From Rhodospirillaceae bacterium (lineage in GTDB: Bacteria; Pseudomonadota; Alphaproteobacteria; Thalassobaculales; Thalassobaculaceae): a stretch of 12,496 bases of DNA. A program made the position numbers and the translations under genes. The stretch lies in the NCBI GenBank assembly GCA_002730675.1, contig PCAV01000066.1:2217-14712 (forward strand), in the 5' to 3' direction. Positions 6,561-12,496 of the stretch are shown one piece after another. The first letter of the stretch is position 1. Each line of letters begins with the position of its first letter. The notes beneath the pieces were generated by a model. That model searched no databases and was not told where the DNA came from. It saw only the letters and a program-made list of their open reading frames with translations.

Positions 6561-7733
6561 ATGATCAATGATCGATTGCGTTTCGGTATTTTTTTAGCTC
6601 CATTTCACGCTTTAAACGAAAACCCAACAAATGCTTTAGACCGAGACTTTGAACTTATAGAGCATCTCGATAGGCTAGGTTATGACGAGGCTTGGATTGG
6701 AGAACATCATTCTGGTGGTTTCGAGATCATCGCCTCACCCGAAGTATTTATGGCTGCCGCTTTTGAACGCACCAAAAACATAAGAATAGGAACAGGAGTC
6801 GTGTCTTTGCCATATCATCATCCCTTCATGGCAGTTGATAGGATGATCCAGTTAGATCATCAATCAAAGGGCAGGGCTATGTTTGGAGTTGGACCAGGTG
6901 CCCTGGTGGGAGATGCGTTTCGGATGGGGATCGATCCCGCTACCCAAAGAGATCGCATGAATGAAGCCCTAGATGTGATCCTACCTTTGCTTAGGGGTGA
7001 AATCGTATCTACGAAAACGGACTGGTTTGAAGTTCGTGAGGCTCAAATACAGCTACCTTGCTATACCCAGCCTCATATCGAAATGGCAGTAGCCTGCGCT
7101 CGCTCACCTTCTGGCGCTTTAGCCGCAGGTAAACACGGTCTCGGAATGCTGTCAATTGGGGGAACATCAGATGATGCGCTCACTCATCATGCTAACAATT
7201 GGAAAATTTGTGAAGAGACAGCCGCAGCGAATGGAAAACATGTTGATCGTAAGAATTGGCGAGTGGTAACGCTAGCCCATATTGCAGAGACTAGAGAACA
7301 GGCGCTGGAAAATGTGAAATTTGGCATTGAGCAATTTGCAAGATATTTTCGTGAGATTGCTACATTTCCAATTGTACCCGATAATATTCATAATGCCGCC
7401 GAATATCTAGTGGACAATAACATGGCGTGCATTGGCACGCCCGATGATGCAATTGAATACATCGAGAAACTGCAGAAAGGCACCGGGGGTTTTGGAGCTT
7501 ATATGGAGTTAGCTCATAACTGGGCTGACTGGCAAGCTACGAAGCGTCATTATGAGTTAATGTCTCGCTATGTTGCTCCGCATTTTCAGGGGCTCAATGG
7601 CCTACGTCAGGCAAGTTATGATTATAGTTTTGAGAATCGAGATGTTTTTGTAGGGAAAGCCGCAGCTGCTGTACAAGAAGCTATTGATACACATGAAAAA
7701 GCGAGTAGCAAAAAAAATATAGCAGCAGAGTAA
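6561..7733 (+). CDS. LLM-class flavin-dependent monooxygenase, limonene monooxygenase/luciferase-like
   Basis: This is a 390-residue luciferase-like monooxygenase of a subfamily different from the RutA/SfnG-like one upstream. Seen motifs are LRFGIFLAPFH (6-16), YDEAWIGEHHSGGFE (41-55) with the paired His49-His50 typical of bacterial-luciferase-like enzymes, RIGTGVVSLPYHHP (75-88), a GVGPGAL loop (109-115) and CIGTPDDAIEYIEKL near the C-terminus. Such proteins are often annotated as limonene 1,2-monooxygenase or alkanal monooxygenase alpha chain, but substrates are rarely tested. ATG 6561 follows AGGGGATAAAGG, an excellent ribosome site. It is 135 bp downstream of the EamA gene, so it may have its own promoter. 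It converges with the dioxygenase gene across 32 bp. A reduced-flavin supply must come from elsewhere. Confidence 0.93.
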   Translation: MINDRLRFGIFLAPFHALNENPTNALDRDFELIEHLDRLGYDEAWIGEHHSGGFEIIASPEVFMAAAFERTKNIRIGTGVVSLPYHHPFMAVDRMIQLDHQSKGRAMFGVGPGALVGDAFRMGIDPATQRDRMNEALDVILPLLRGEIVSTKTDWFEVREAQIQLPCYTQPHIEMAVACARSPSGALAAGKHGLGMLSIGGTSDDALTHHANNWKICEETAAANGKHVDRKNWRVVTLAHIAETREQALENVKFGIEQFARYFREIATFPIVPDNIHNAAEYLVDNNMACIGTPDDAIEYIEKLQKGTGGFGAYMELAHNWADWQATKRHYELMSRYVAPHFQGLNGLRQASYDYSFENRDVFVGKAAAAVQEAIDTHEKASSKKNIAAE

Positions 7734-7765
7734 ATCCGTAAAAAGAAGCTATGAATAATTTATCT

Positions 7766-8614
7766 CTAGACTGGGCGCGTTCCCTGAAGGAGGATGCGTT
7801 GATGCTCCCTTCTTTGACCAACAGGGAAATCAACATTTACGGAATGTAGAAGACATCGGTTATCCCACAATAATAAATCACCCCTCCGCCAATTATGTTC
7901 ATATTGAAAATCCTCTTTGATCAACCACGCATAAAGAATGTCTAATAGCGCATCACTCTCTTTTCTTGACTTCCCCCTTATATGATCAGTTCTGTTAGGA
8001 TTAAAATAGATAGCTTGGCGCCCGGTTTCCTCGTGCGTTCTTATAAGCGGATGCAGTACATCCTTTGTTTTCTGGTGTTCCTCAGCGGTTAATTTTTGTG
8101 CTCTAGCCGCGGCCCTAACGGTATCATAACAATGTGTAGCTTCTAACTTTGAAACGTTTTTTTTTACAGCTTCAGGCATTCTCTCGTAAGCGAGACGCGT
8201 ATTTATAAATCTCGTTTGTCCTCCTTTATCTGGTACATGTAAAGCTTGAAGGAGTGTTGCCTTTGCTGGTTTTTCAAAATACGAATCATCGGTGTGCCAG
8301 CCAGACAACCTCACTTTTGCGAGATTCTTGGGTTTGTCATCCCGCGTTTTATAAGTGCTATTCAGGATTGATACTTCCGGAAAATTATTGTCTTGCAGAT
8401 TTGAAAGAAGTTGAAGCTGAGGTGAACCAAAAACTTTCGCAAACACAAGAAATTTTTCCACCGATAAAGGACAGCTCTCAAAACAAAGCAAATGATATTT
8501 TAAAAAAGCCGCTCTTAACTCATTTTCCGCCGCATCCGATATGGGTTGGCTGAGGTCTAAACCAGTTACCCTAGCTCCCATAACACTTGATACCCGTTTT
8601 ATCTTTAATGGCAT
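7766..8614 (-). CDS. TauD/TfdA-family Fe(II)/2-oxoglutarate-dependent dioxygenase
   Basis: This 282-residue non-heme iron dioxygenase of the TauD/TfdA family couples substrate hydroxylation to decarboxylation of 2-oxoglutarate. The N-terminus MPLKIKRVSSVMGARVTGLD is typical. The facial triad is visible as His107-x-Asp109 in GWHTDDSYF and the distal His257 in NRCLLHS. Thr120 (KATLLQ) and Arg273 (QRILLQG) fit the 2-oxoglutarate site. ATG 8614 is chosen because the family alignment starts there and GGAAGA lies about 10 nt upstream. An in-frame TTG at 8632 would add six residues. TauD acts on taurine and TfdA on 2,4-D; close homologues act on many carboxylates and sulfonates, so the substrate is open. 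The gene follows a DUF2062 gene by 45 bp on the same strand. Confidence 0.93.
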   Translation of the reverse strand: MPLKIKRVSSVMGARVTGLDLSQPISDAAENELRAAFLKYHLLCFESCPLSVEKFLVFAKVFGSPQLQLLSNLQDNNFPEVSILNSTYKTRDDKPKNLAKVRLSGWHTDDSYFEKPAKATLLQALHVPDKGGQTRFINTRLAYERMPEAVKKNVSKLEATHCYDTVRAAARAQKLTAEEHQKTKDVLHPLIRTHEETGRQAIYFNPNRTDHIRGKSRKESDALLDILYAWLIKEDFQYEHNWRRGDLLLWDNRCLLHSVNVDFPVGQRREHQRILLQGTRPV

Positions 8615-8659
8615 TTTTTGAACATCTTCCAATTGAACCAGAATCGTAGTAAAATTTTC

Positions 8660-9193
8660 TTAAATGATACTTCGACCACGGCGCCTCCTGCCCTCTTGGT
8701 ATTTTAACGTCCAATGATACCCAACTAAACCAGAAAATATAGTCCAGGGAATGCAACCAATAAAAAGAGGTATTCCCCATAATGATACCATCGCTACCAT
8801 TATTTCCCAGGCAGCCGTTATACTGCCACCGCCAATGGAAAGTATATCTTCAAGCCTCTTAGCGAATTCATCAAATCCAAGGAATTCTTCCCACCGCCCC
8901 AGCATTAATCTTCCTGTGATTAAAAAAACATAATAAACAATAGGTACGGTAAAAATATTGGTTACCCATGTCCACGCCAACGCGGCTATGAGGTTAAACC
9001 TCCAAGTGGGTAAAACTAGTTTTTGAAATGCCCAAAACGCTCCTACTAATGCCATTTGAATACCCACGAACGGGTTCATCGCCGACACTAAACCAACTGC
9101 CACACCCCGAGCTGTTTCAACAGGCGGCAAATTACTTCGCAAAATAGGAACTAAAAGTCTATATTTTAATATACGAGAGAGTTTTCTTAACAT
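8660..9193 (-). CDS. DUF2062 domain-containing membrane protein
   Basis: This 177-residue membrane protein carries the DUF2062 signature. It has a proline after the basic N-terminus and a small-residue helix TARGVAVGLVSAMNPFVGIQ (27-46), followed by WRFNLIAALAWTWVTNIFTV (64-83) with the conserved R-x-N and N-x-x-T-V-P pattern. Further hydrophobic helices lie at about 84-97 and 128-158. The C-terminus is strongly basic (EGRRRRGRS), which suggests a cytoplasmic tail. The family's function is not established. No clear ribosome site precedes ATG 9193. It lies upstream of the TauD-like gene (45-bp gap) and may share its transcript, but the two proteins need not be functionally linked. Confidence 0.9.
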   Translation of the reverse strand: MLRKLSRILKYRLLVPILRSNLPPVETARGVAVGLVSAMNPFVGIQMALVGAFWAFQKLVLPTWRFNLIAALAWTWVTNIFTVPIVYYVFLITGRLMLGRWEEFLGFDEFAKRLEDILSIGGGSITAAWEIMVAMVSLWGIPLFIGCIPWTIFSGLVGYHWTLKYQEGRRRRGRSII

Positions 9194-9236
9194 TGGCTAA
9201 TCAAAGTGTTTGTTGACCTGTGGCTAGACTCAATAA

Positions 9237-9261
9237 TTACAAATTACACTGATATTTGTAA
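9237..9261. repeat. AT-rich inverted repeat in the 9194-9391 spacer
   Basis: TTACAAAT (9237-9244) and ATTTGTAA (9254-9261) are perfect 8-bp arms with a 9-nt loop. They lie 44 bp upstream of the DUF2062 start. The position suits an operator or promoter-proximal element for that gene. The remainder of the 198-bp spacer is very AT-rich, with no reading frame or RNA gene I can support. Confidence 0.25.
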
Positions 9262-9391
9262 GAAAATTTTTCAATGCTCCATAGTTGCAATGTATTCGTT
9301 TTCAAAAATTTAAACTTTACATCCTAATATTTTCAAAAAAGACAAGTGGTTATTATTATATTTACAAAGTGATTTTCTCAAAAGTTACTTA

Positions 9392-9607
9392 CTACCGTCT
9401 TTGCATCTGATGACTTCGACATTTAGCTGGCTCTTCGTAAAGGGCGTAATTCTCACAATTCTTTCCAAAGAAATCGGCAATTAATTGCATGGGTGGTTTA
9501 TCGTAAACATACTCTGATGCGATGTATGCTGCTGCCGAAAATGGGTTGGCCAGACCTGAGCAACCAGAAAGTAACATTAAACTTATGAATATTACTAAAC
9601 GAAACAT
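9392..9607 (-). CDS. Small predicted lipoprotein
   Basis: This 71-residue protein has a short hydrophobic signal (MFRLVIFISLML) and a clear lipobox L13-S14-G15-Cys16, giving a mature peptide of about 56 residues. Ser at position +2 after the lipidated Cys suggests outer-membrane sorting under the Lol rule. The mature part contains AAAYIASEYVYDKPP, two further cysteines (NCENY and AKCRS) that could form a disulfide, and a basic C-terminus. AAAAAGGAG lies 7 nt upstream of ATG 9607, a strong ribosome site that supports translation. I do not recognise a named family. Both neighbouring spacers are non-coding and it appears monocistronic. It could be an envelope-maintenance or entericidin-like small lipoprotein, but nothing shows this. 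Confidence 0.75.
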   Translation of the reverse strand: MFRLVIFISLMLLSGCSGLANPFSAAAYIASEYVYDKPPMQLIADFFGKNCENYALYEEPAKCRSHQMQRR

Positions 9608-9776
9608 AAATTCTACTCCTTTTTAAAATTATTAGCTCCAATAGGGCCTTCAAAAGACTCACTGAAGCAAATTCTGGGCCAGCTGGCACGCATATTGCTT
9701 CTAAATCCCCGTCCAGTTTTAACACAACTCGACTAAAGGTTTGTAATTGACGAAGACTTTAAAGGACGGATGGATT

Positions 9777-10274
9777 ATGGGATTTACTTGGAGTGTAAGA
9801 GAATTAAGGATTTTAGAGGATCCAAATTTTATCGATCGTTTAGGACATTATATTCACGACCAACAATCAAAAGATTACCGGTTTGCCATGGATGTTATGG
9901 GTTACAAGGCAATGTACTATAGCAAGGAATTTGAAGAGTTAGTAAAGAGTGAGAGTACTATCTCCAAGCTTAAAACAGAGATTCAACAGGTTTGTCGTGG
10001 CGCATTTTCAAAACTTGGCGCGGAATCCTGGGAAGTGAGTTTCAAAGCGGAAGCGTTGATAAGAAATGAGCTAGATCCAAAAACAAACTTACCAATAGGG
10101 GAAATTGATTACGCTACTGATCTAATTTATTCAAATACGATATTATATTCAGTATCAGAAAATGGCGATGTATTATTTTTGGATTGGTTAAAGACGCACG
10201 GTTTGATAACGAAACCTAACTTTTCAAGCGATGTTTTCTCAAAACCAGAATCAGAGTTTGCACTTGCGCTTTAG
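9777..10274 (+). CDS. Hypothetical soluble protein, family not recognised
   Basis: This protein has 165 residues from ATG 9777. It has no signal peptide or membrane segment. The sequence is mixed and rich in charged residues. Helical regions seem likely around the RELRILEDPNFIDRLGHYIH stretch near the start and SKLKTEIQQVCRGAFSKLG in the middle, followed by a predicted beta-like stretch near TILYSVSENGDVLFLDWL. A start at TTG 9747 would add ten residues (MTKTLKDGWI) and has AAAGG 7 nt upstream. ATG 9777 has AAGGA 10 nt upstream, so the choice is uncertain. The length, steady charged composition and ribosome sites support a real gene. It is the only plus-strand gene in the right third of the window, divergent from the lipoprotein gene and convergent with the PagL-type gene. 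No function is assigned. Confidence 0.7.
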   Translation: MGFTWSVRELRILEDPNFIDRLGHYIHDQQSKDYRFAMDVMGYKAMYYSKEFEELVKSESTISKLKTEIQQVCRGAFSKLGAESWEVSFKAEALIRNELDPKTNLPIGEIDYATDLIYSNTILYSVSENGDVLFLDWLKTHGLITKPNFSSDVFSKPESEFALAL

Positions 10275-10351
10275 GGTAAAATCGTCTTTCAGAGTTTTCA
10301 AACTGTGTTCTTGATTCTCTTCCTTCAATCCGCAGTGCTTTGAAGATCTTT

Positions 10352-10885
10352 TCAAAACAAATCGGTTACAGGGACTGAATAAAGCACTAAAATTGACTCT
10401 TCACCCGGGTTGCGTTCGTTCAAGCCTGCATTGGAAATATGATGAAAGGTTATACCAATTCTACTATAGTCTGATAGTCGGGCGGCAAACGTGATGCCTG
10501 ATCTAAATTCTAATGGATTTCCCAGATTCTTGCCATCGCCATTACCATAGAGCCCAGCTCCAAAACTTGGTGTAACAACGAAGTGGTTACCAAAAAATAG
10601 ATCTACCCCTATCCCACTGTAAACATAGCTTCCCGAGTTAGCTGTTCCACTAAATCCTATAAACGGCGTGAAAATCCCCACCTTCTGCTTTTCCGGAAAA
10701 ACATACTCTAATCTAAACTCAGCCGTTGTTTCATCGTCAAAGATGTCGAAAGCTCCCACACCAGCAGTAAAAAGACTAGGTTCTTGTGCTAATACTGGCG
10801 ACGTATTCACAGGTAGAAACGTAAGTACGAAAAACAATAAAGAACCTTTAAAAATACTGATGACTTTCTGCAGTAAAGTAGCCAT
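10352..10885 (-). CDS. PagL-type lipid A 3-O-deacylase / acyloxyacyl hydrolase family protein
   Basis: This 177-residue outer-membrane beta-barrel enzyme is of the PagL family, which removes the 3-O-linked acyl chain from lipid A. A signal peptide of about 33 residues ends at VLA/QE. The mature part alternates aromatic and polar residues as expected for an eight-stranded barrel (for example FRLEYVF, FTPFIGFSG, YVYSGIGVDLFFG). The catalytic motif is His149-Ile-Ser151-Asn-Ala-Gly. Glu163 lies 14 residues after the His, the same spacing as the His126/Ser128/Glu140 triad known in Pseudomonas aeruginosa PagL, so activity is likely intact. ATG 10885 follows AGGAGAGGAATAGG. It lies 22 bp downstream of the prolyl aminopeptidase gene and is probably cotranscribed. 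The likely role is lipid A remodelling under envelope stress, inferred from the family. Confidence 0.88.
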   Translation of the reverse strand: MATLLQKVISIFKGSLLFFVLTFLPVNTSPVLAQEPSLFTAGVGAFDIFDDETTAEFRLEYVFPEKQKVGIFTPFIGFSGTANSGSYVYSGIGVDLFFGNHFVVTPSFGAGLYGNGDGKNLGNPLEFRSGITFAARLSDYSRIGITFHHISNAGLNERNPGEESILVLYSVPVTDLF

Positions 10886-10907
10886 CCTATTCCTCTCCTA
10901 ATCTAAA

Positions 10908-11864
10908 TTAAGCTGCCACAACTTTTTTCATCATTTCGGTGGCTAGCACCAACTCTCGTTTTATCCCGGGCTCGAGCGCTGAATGGCCAGCATCTGGGAT
11001 AACTTTGTACTGAGCGCCCGGCCAATTACTCACTAACATATTCGCGGATATAATTGGACACACAACATCGTATCTACCCTGAATAATCGTTGCTGGCTTA
11101 TTCCGAATACGAGCTAAATTTCTAATGATTTCGTTTTCCGATAAAAAATTTTTATTCACAAAATAATGCGCCTCTAATCTGGCTAAAGATAATTGATCGT
11201 CAATATCGGAGAAATTAGACGACAAACTACCAGCTGGCCATAAAGTAGAACATGACTGTTCATAGAGGCTCCAAGCACGAGCAGCTTGAAATTGTACAGC
11301 CGGATTTGGATCTTGTAATCGCTCTAGGTAAGAGAATAGTGGATTTTTTTGCTCCTTGTCGTTTAGGATGCTCAAGAACCTCTGCTTTGCCTCAGGAAAA
11401 AAATTTCCCATTCCATTAATAAACCAATCTATTTCACGTTGTTCACCGAGAAAAATTCCTCTCAATATAAAACCGATGCAACGTTCTGGGTGTGTCTCTC
11501 CATAAACTAAACCCAATGTACTTCCCCAAGAGCCCCCAAAAACAAGCCAACGTTCTATCGTAAGAAAATTTCTTAATTTTTCAATATCACTCACCAAATC
11601 TTGCGTTGTATTTTCTTTAGTTTCTGCTCTTGGTCGTGATTTTCCCGCGCCTCTTTGGTCGAAAAGAATTACGCGGTAGTAATTTGGATCAAAGAAACGA
11701 CGATGTATTGGGGCAATACCCGCACCGGGACCACCATGCAAAAAAATTACCGGGACCCCGCAAGGATTACCAATCTCCTCCCAGTAAATCTCGTGGAGTT
11801 TGGAGACACTTAAAAAGCCAGATGTTCTGGGCTCAGTAGCAGGATAAAGTTCTGCCAATGCCAA
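10908..11864 (-). CDS. pip: Prolyl aminopeptidase (proline iminopeptidase, family S33)
   Basis: This 318-residue cytoplasmic alpha/beta-hydrolase removes N-terminal proline from peptides (EC 3.4.11.5 by family). Seen motifs are the oxyanion loop HGGPGAG (43-49), FDQRGAGKSRP (68-78), the nucleophile elbow GGSWGS with Ser112, then Asp266 (GRYDVVCP) and His294 (DAGHSALEPG). These complete the catalytic triad. Length and the N-terminal LYPATEP start are normal for the family. The start codon is TTG 11864: AAGGA lies 7 nt upstream, an in-frame stop sits a short way further up, and no ATG occurs until deep inside the domain. A rare start codon may keep expression low. It is first in a two-gene unit with the PagL-type gene. 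Confidence 0.95.
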   Translation of the reverse strand: MALAELYPATEPRTSGFLSVSKLHEIYWEEIGNPCGVPVIFLHGGPGAGIAPIHRRFFDPNYYRVILFDQRGAGKSRPRAETKENTTQDLVSDIEKLRNFLTIERWLVFGGSWGSTLGLVYGETHPERCIGFILRGIFLGEQREIDWFINGMGNFFPEAKQRFLSILNDKEQKNPLFSYLERLQDPNPAVQFQAARAWSLYEQSCSTLWPAGSLSSNFSDIDDQLSLARLEAHYFVNKNFLSENEIIRNLARIRNKPATIIQGRYDVVCPIISANMLVSNWPGAQYKVIPDAGHSALEPGIKRELVLATEMMKKVVAA

Positions 11865-11968
11865 TGTGGATTCCTTTTTTGGAGCCGAAACCTATATCTA
11901 GGATTTATGAACAACCCCTCAATGATTCTAGAAACGACTGTGAGATTGCAAACTTTCAATCGGTAATA

Positions 11969-11996
11969 ATTTGGTAAGCACCGTAATTGACCAAAT
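11969..11996 (-). terminator. Weak hairpin downstream of the CarD-family gene
   Basis: ATTTGGT (11969-11975) and ACCAAAT (11990-11996) pair as 7-bp arms around a 14-nt loop. They lie 9 bp past the CarD-family stop in its direction of transcription. No strong U-run follows (TATTACC), so intrinsic termination is doubtful. It may instead be a 3'-end stability hairpin or part of the promoter region of the prolyl aminopeptidase gene. Confidence 0.25.
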
Positions 11997-12005
11997 CTTA
12001 CGTTA

Positions 12006-12496
12006 CTACTCTACTTCTCCTTCAAAATCATCTTCGCTTTCTGTATCGACAACATCGTCAGGCGTTTTGTCAATGTTCATCAATTTTTCGAGTCGAGAAG
12101 TGGCTGTTTCTTCATCAATTTTTTCTATAGCAGCAAATTCGCGGGCTAAGCGGTCTAATGCTGCCTGATACATCTGCCTTTCACTGTAAGATTGCTCTGC
12201 CTGAGAAGAACTCCTCCTTAGATCTCTTACAACCTCAGCTATAGACACAGGATCTCCAGAATTTATTTTGGCTTCATATTCCTGAGCCCGCCTTGACCAC
12301 ATTGTCCGACGCACTCTTGCTCTACCCTTCAGTTTCACTAACGCGAGGTCCATTTGTTTTTTAGAACTCAAGGGTCGCAAGCCCGACTCGTGAGCTTTAG
12401 ACACGGGGATCCTTAGGGTCATTCTATCATGTTCAAAATCAATGACTAGCAAATCTAGTTCTGTGCCCGCAATTTCTTGCTTTTCAGTTCCCAGAA
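12006..12496 (-). CDS. CarD family transcriptional regulator (partial, N-terminus off right edge)
   Basis: About 163 residues of a CarD/CdnL-type protein, which binds the RNA polymerase beta subunit and stabilises open promoter complexes. The frame is open to the right edge, reading LGTEKQEIAGTELDLLVIDF just inside it; this is the end of the RNAP-interacting Tudor-like domain. The DNA-binding helical domain follows, with LRIPVSKAHESGLRPLS, the WSRRAQEYEAKINSGDP block and VRDLRRSSSQAEQSYSERQM. The protein ends in a strongly acidic tail (about DDVVDTESEDDFEGEVE), common in alphaproteobacterial members. An in-frame TTG at 12452 is internal and not the true start, because the domain continues upstream of it. 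About 10 to 20 residues are likely missing. Confidence 0.93.
   Translation of the reverse strand, partial: LGTEKQEIAGTELDLLVIDFEHDRMTLRIPVSKAHESGLRPLSSKKQMDLALVKLKGRARVRRTMWSRRAQEYEAKINSGDPVSIAEVVRDLRRSSSQAEQSYSERQMYQAALDRLAREFAAIEKIDEETATSRLEKLMNIDKTPDDVVDTESEDDFEGEVE

Noticed and set aside
8254..8553. 99-residue plus-strand frame inside the TauD/TfdA gene
   Set aside because: Antisense to the conserved dioxygenase; no recognisable domain.
8571..8780. 69-residue minus-strand frame bridging the DUF2062 and TauD-like genes
   Set aside because: Mostly an alternate frame of DUF2062, with overlap into the dioxygenase start; no ribosome site or family features.
9498..9725. 75-residue minus-strand frame from GTG 9725 overlapping the lipoprotein gene
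   Set aside because: GTG start without a clear ribosome site, and it overlaps by 110 bp the lipoprotein gene, which has a strong ribosome site and lipobox; kept only as a low-probability alternative for the 9608-9725 spacer.
10339..10356. TTTGAA...TTCAAA inverted repeat at the PagL-type stop codon as a bidirectional terminator
   Set aside because: Only 6-bp A/T-rich arms, overlapping the coding end; no GC stem or proper T-run.
12006..12452. CarD-family gene starting at TTG 12452
   Set aside because: The domain continues in frame upstream (EIAGTELDLLVIDF) to the window edge, so this codon is internal.

Overview
The window looks like the chromosome of an AT-rich alphaproteobacterium, possibly a free-living marine lineage. 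This is inferred from the CarD-family regulator with an acidic tail, the Gram-negative envelope genes (a PagL-type outer-membrane deacylase and a small lipoprotein), and a gene mix of EamA permeases, luciferase-like flavin monooxygenases, a TauD/TfdA dioxygenase and a hydantoinase. No rRNA, tRNA, CRISPR array, transposase or integrase was seen. No gene-free stretch exceeds 300 bases.

Layout, left to right. (1) About 1-2174, minus strand: a carboxymuconolactone decarboxylase-family protein followed by an ATP-dependent hydantoinase/oxoprolinase A-type protein that runs off the left edge. (2) 2338-3366, plus: a stand-alone EamA permease, divergent from region 1 across a spacer with two copies of an 11-bp repeat. 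(3) 3388-4298, minus: a DUF2000 protein followed by a RidA-family protein. (4) 4429-7733, plus: a RutA/SfnG-like flavin monooxygenase, a second EamA permease coupled to it by an ATGA overlap, and then a separate limonene-monooxygenase-like flavin monooxygenase. The spacer between regions 3 and 4 carries a long AT-rich palindrome. (5) 7766-9193, minus: a DUF2062 membrane protein followed by a TauD/TfdA dioxygenase. (6) 9392-10274: a small lipoprotein (minus) and an unrecognised soluble protein (plus). (7) 10352-12496, minus: a PagL-type deacylase and prolyl aminopeptidase that probably share a transcript, and a CarD-family regulator cut by the right edge.

The left two thirds (about 1-8.6 kb) reads as a scavenging and catabolic neighbourhood. 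It has two permeases, two FMN-dependent monooxygenases, one Fe(II)/2-oxoglutarate dioxygenase, an ATP-driven cyclic-amide hydrolase, a CMD-fold enzyme and a RidA-type imine/enamine-detoxifying protein. A RutA-like monooxygenase near a RidA-family protein recalls the Rut pyrimidine pathway, while SfnG-like and TauD-like enzymes recall organosulfur use. The substrate cannot be read from the sequence. No dedicated regulator gene lies in this block, so the two divergent spacers are the most likely control points. The right third is envelope and general physiology.
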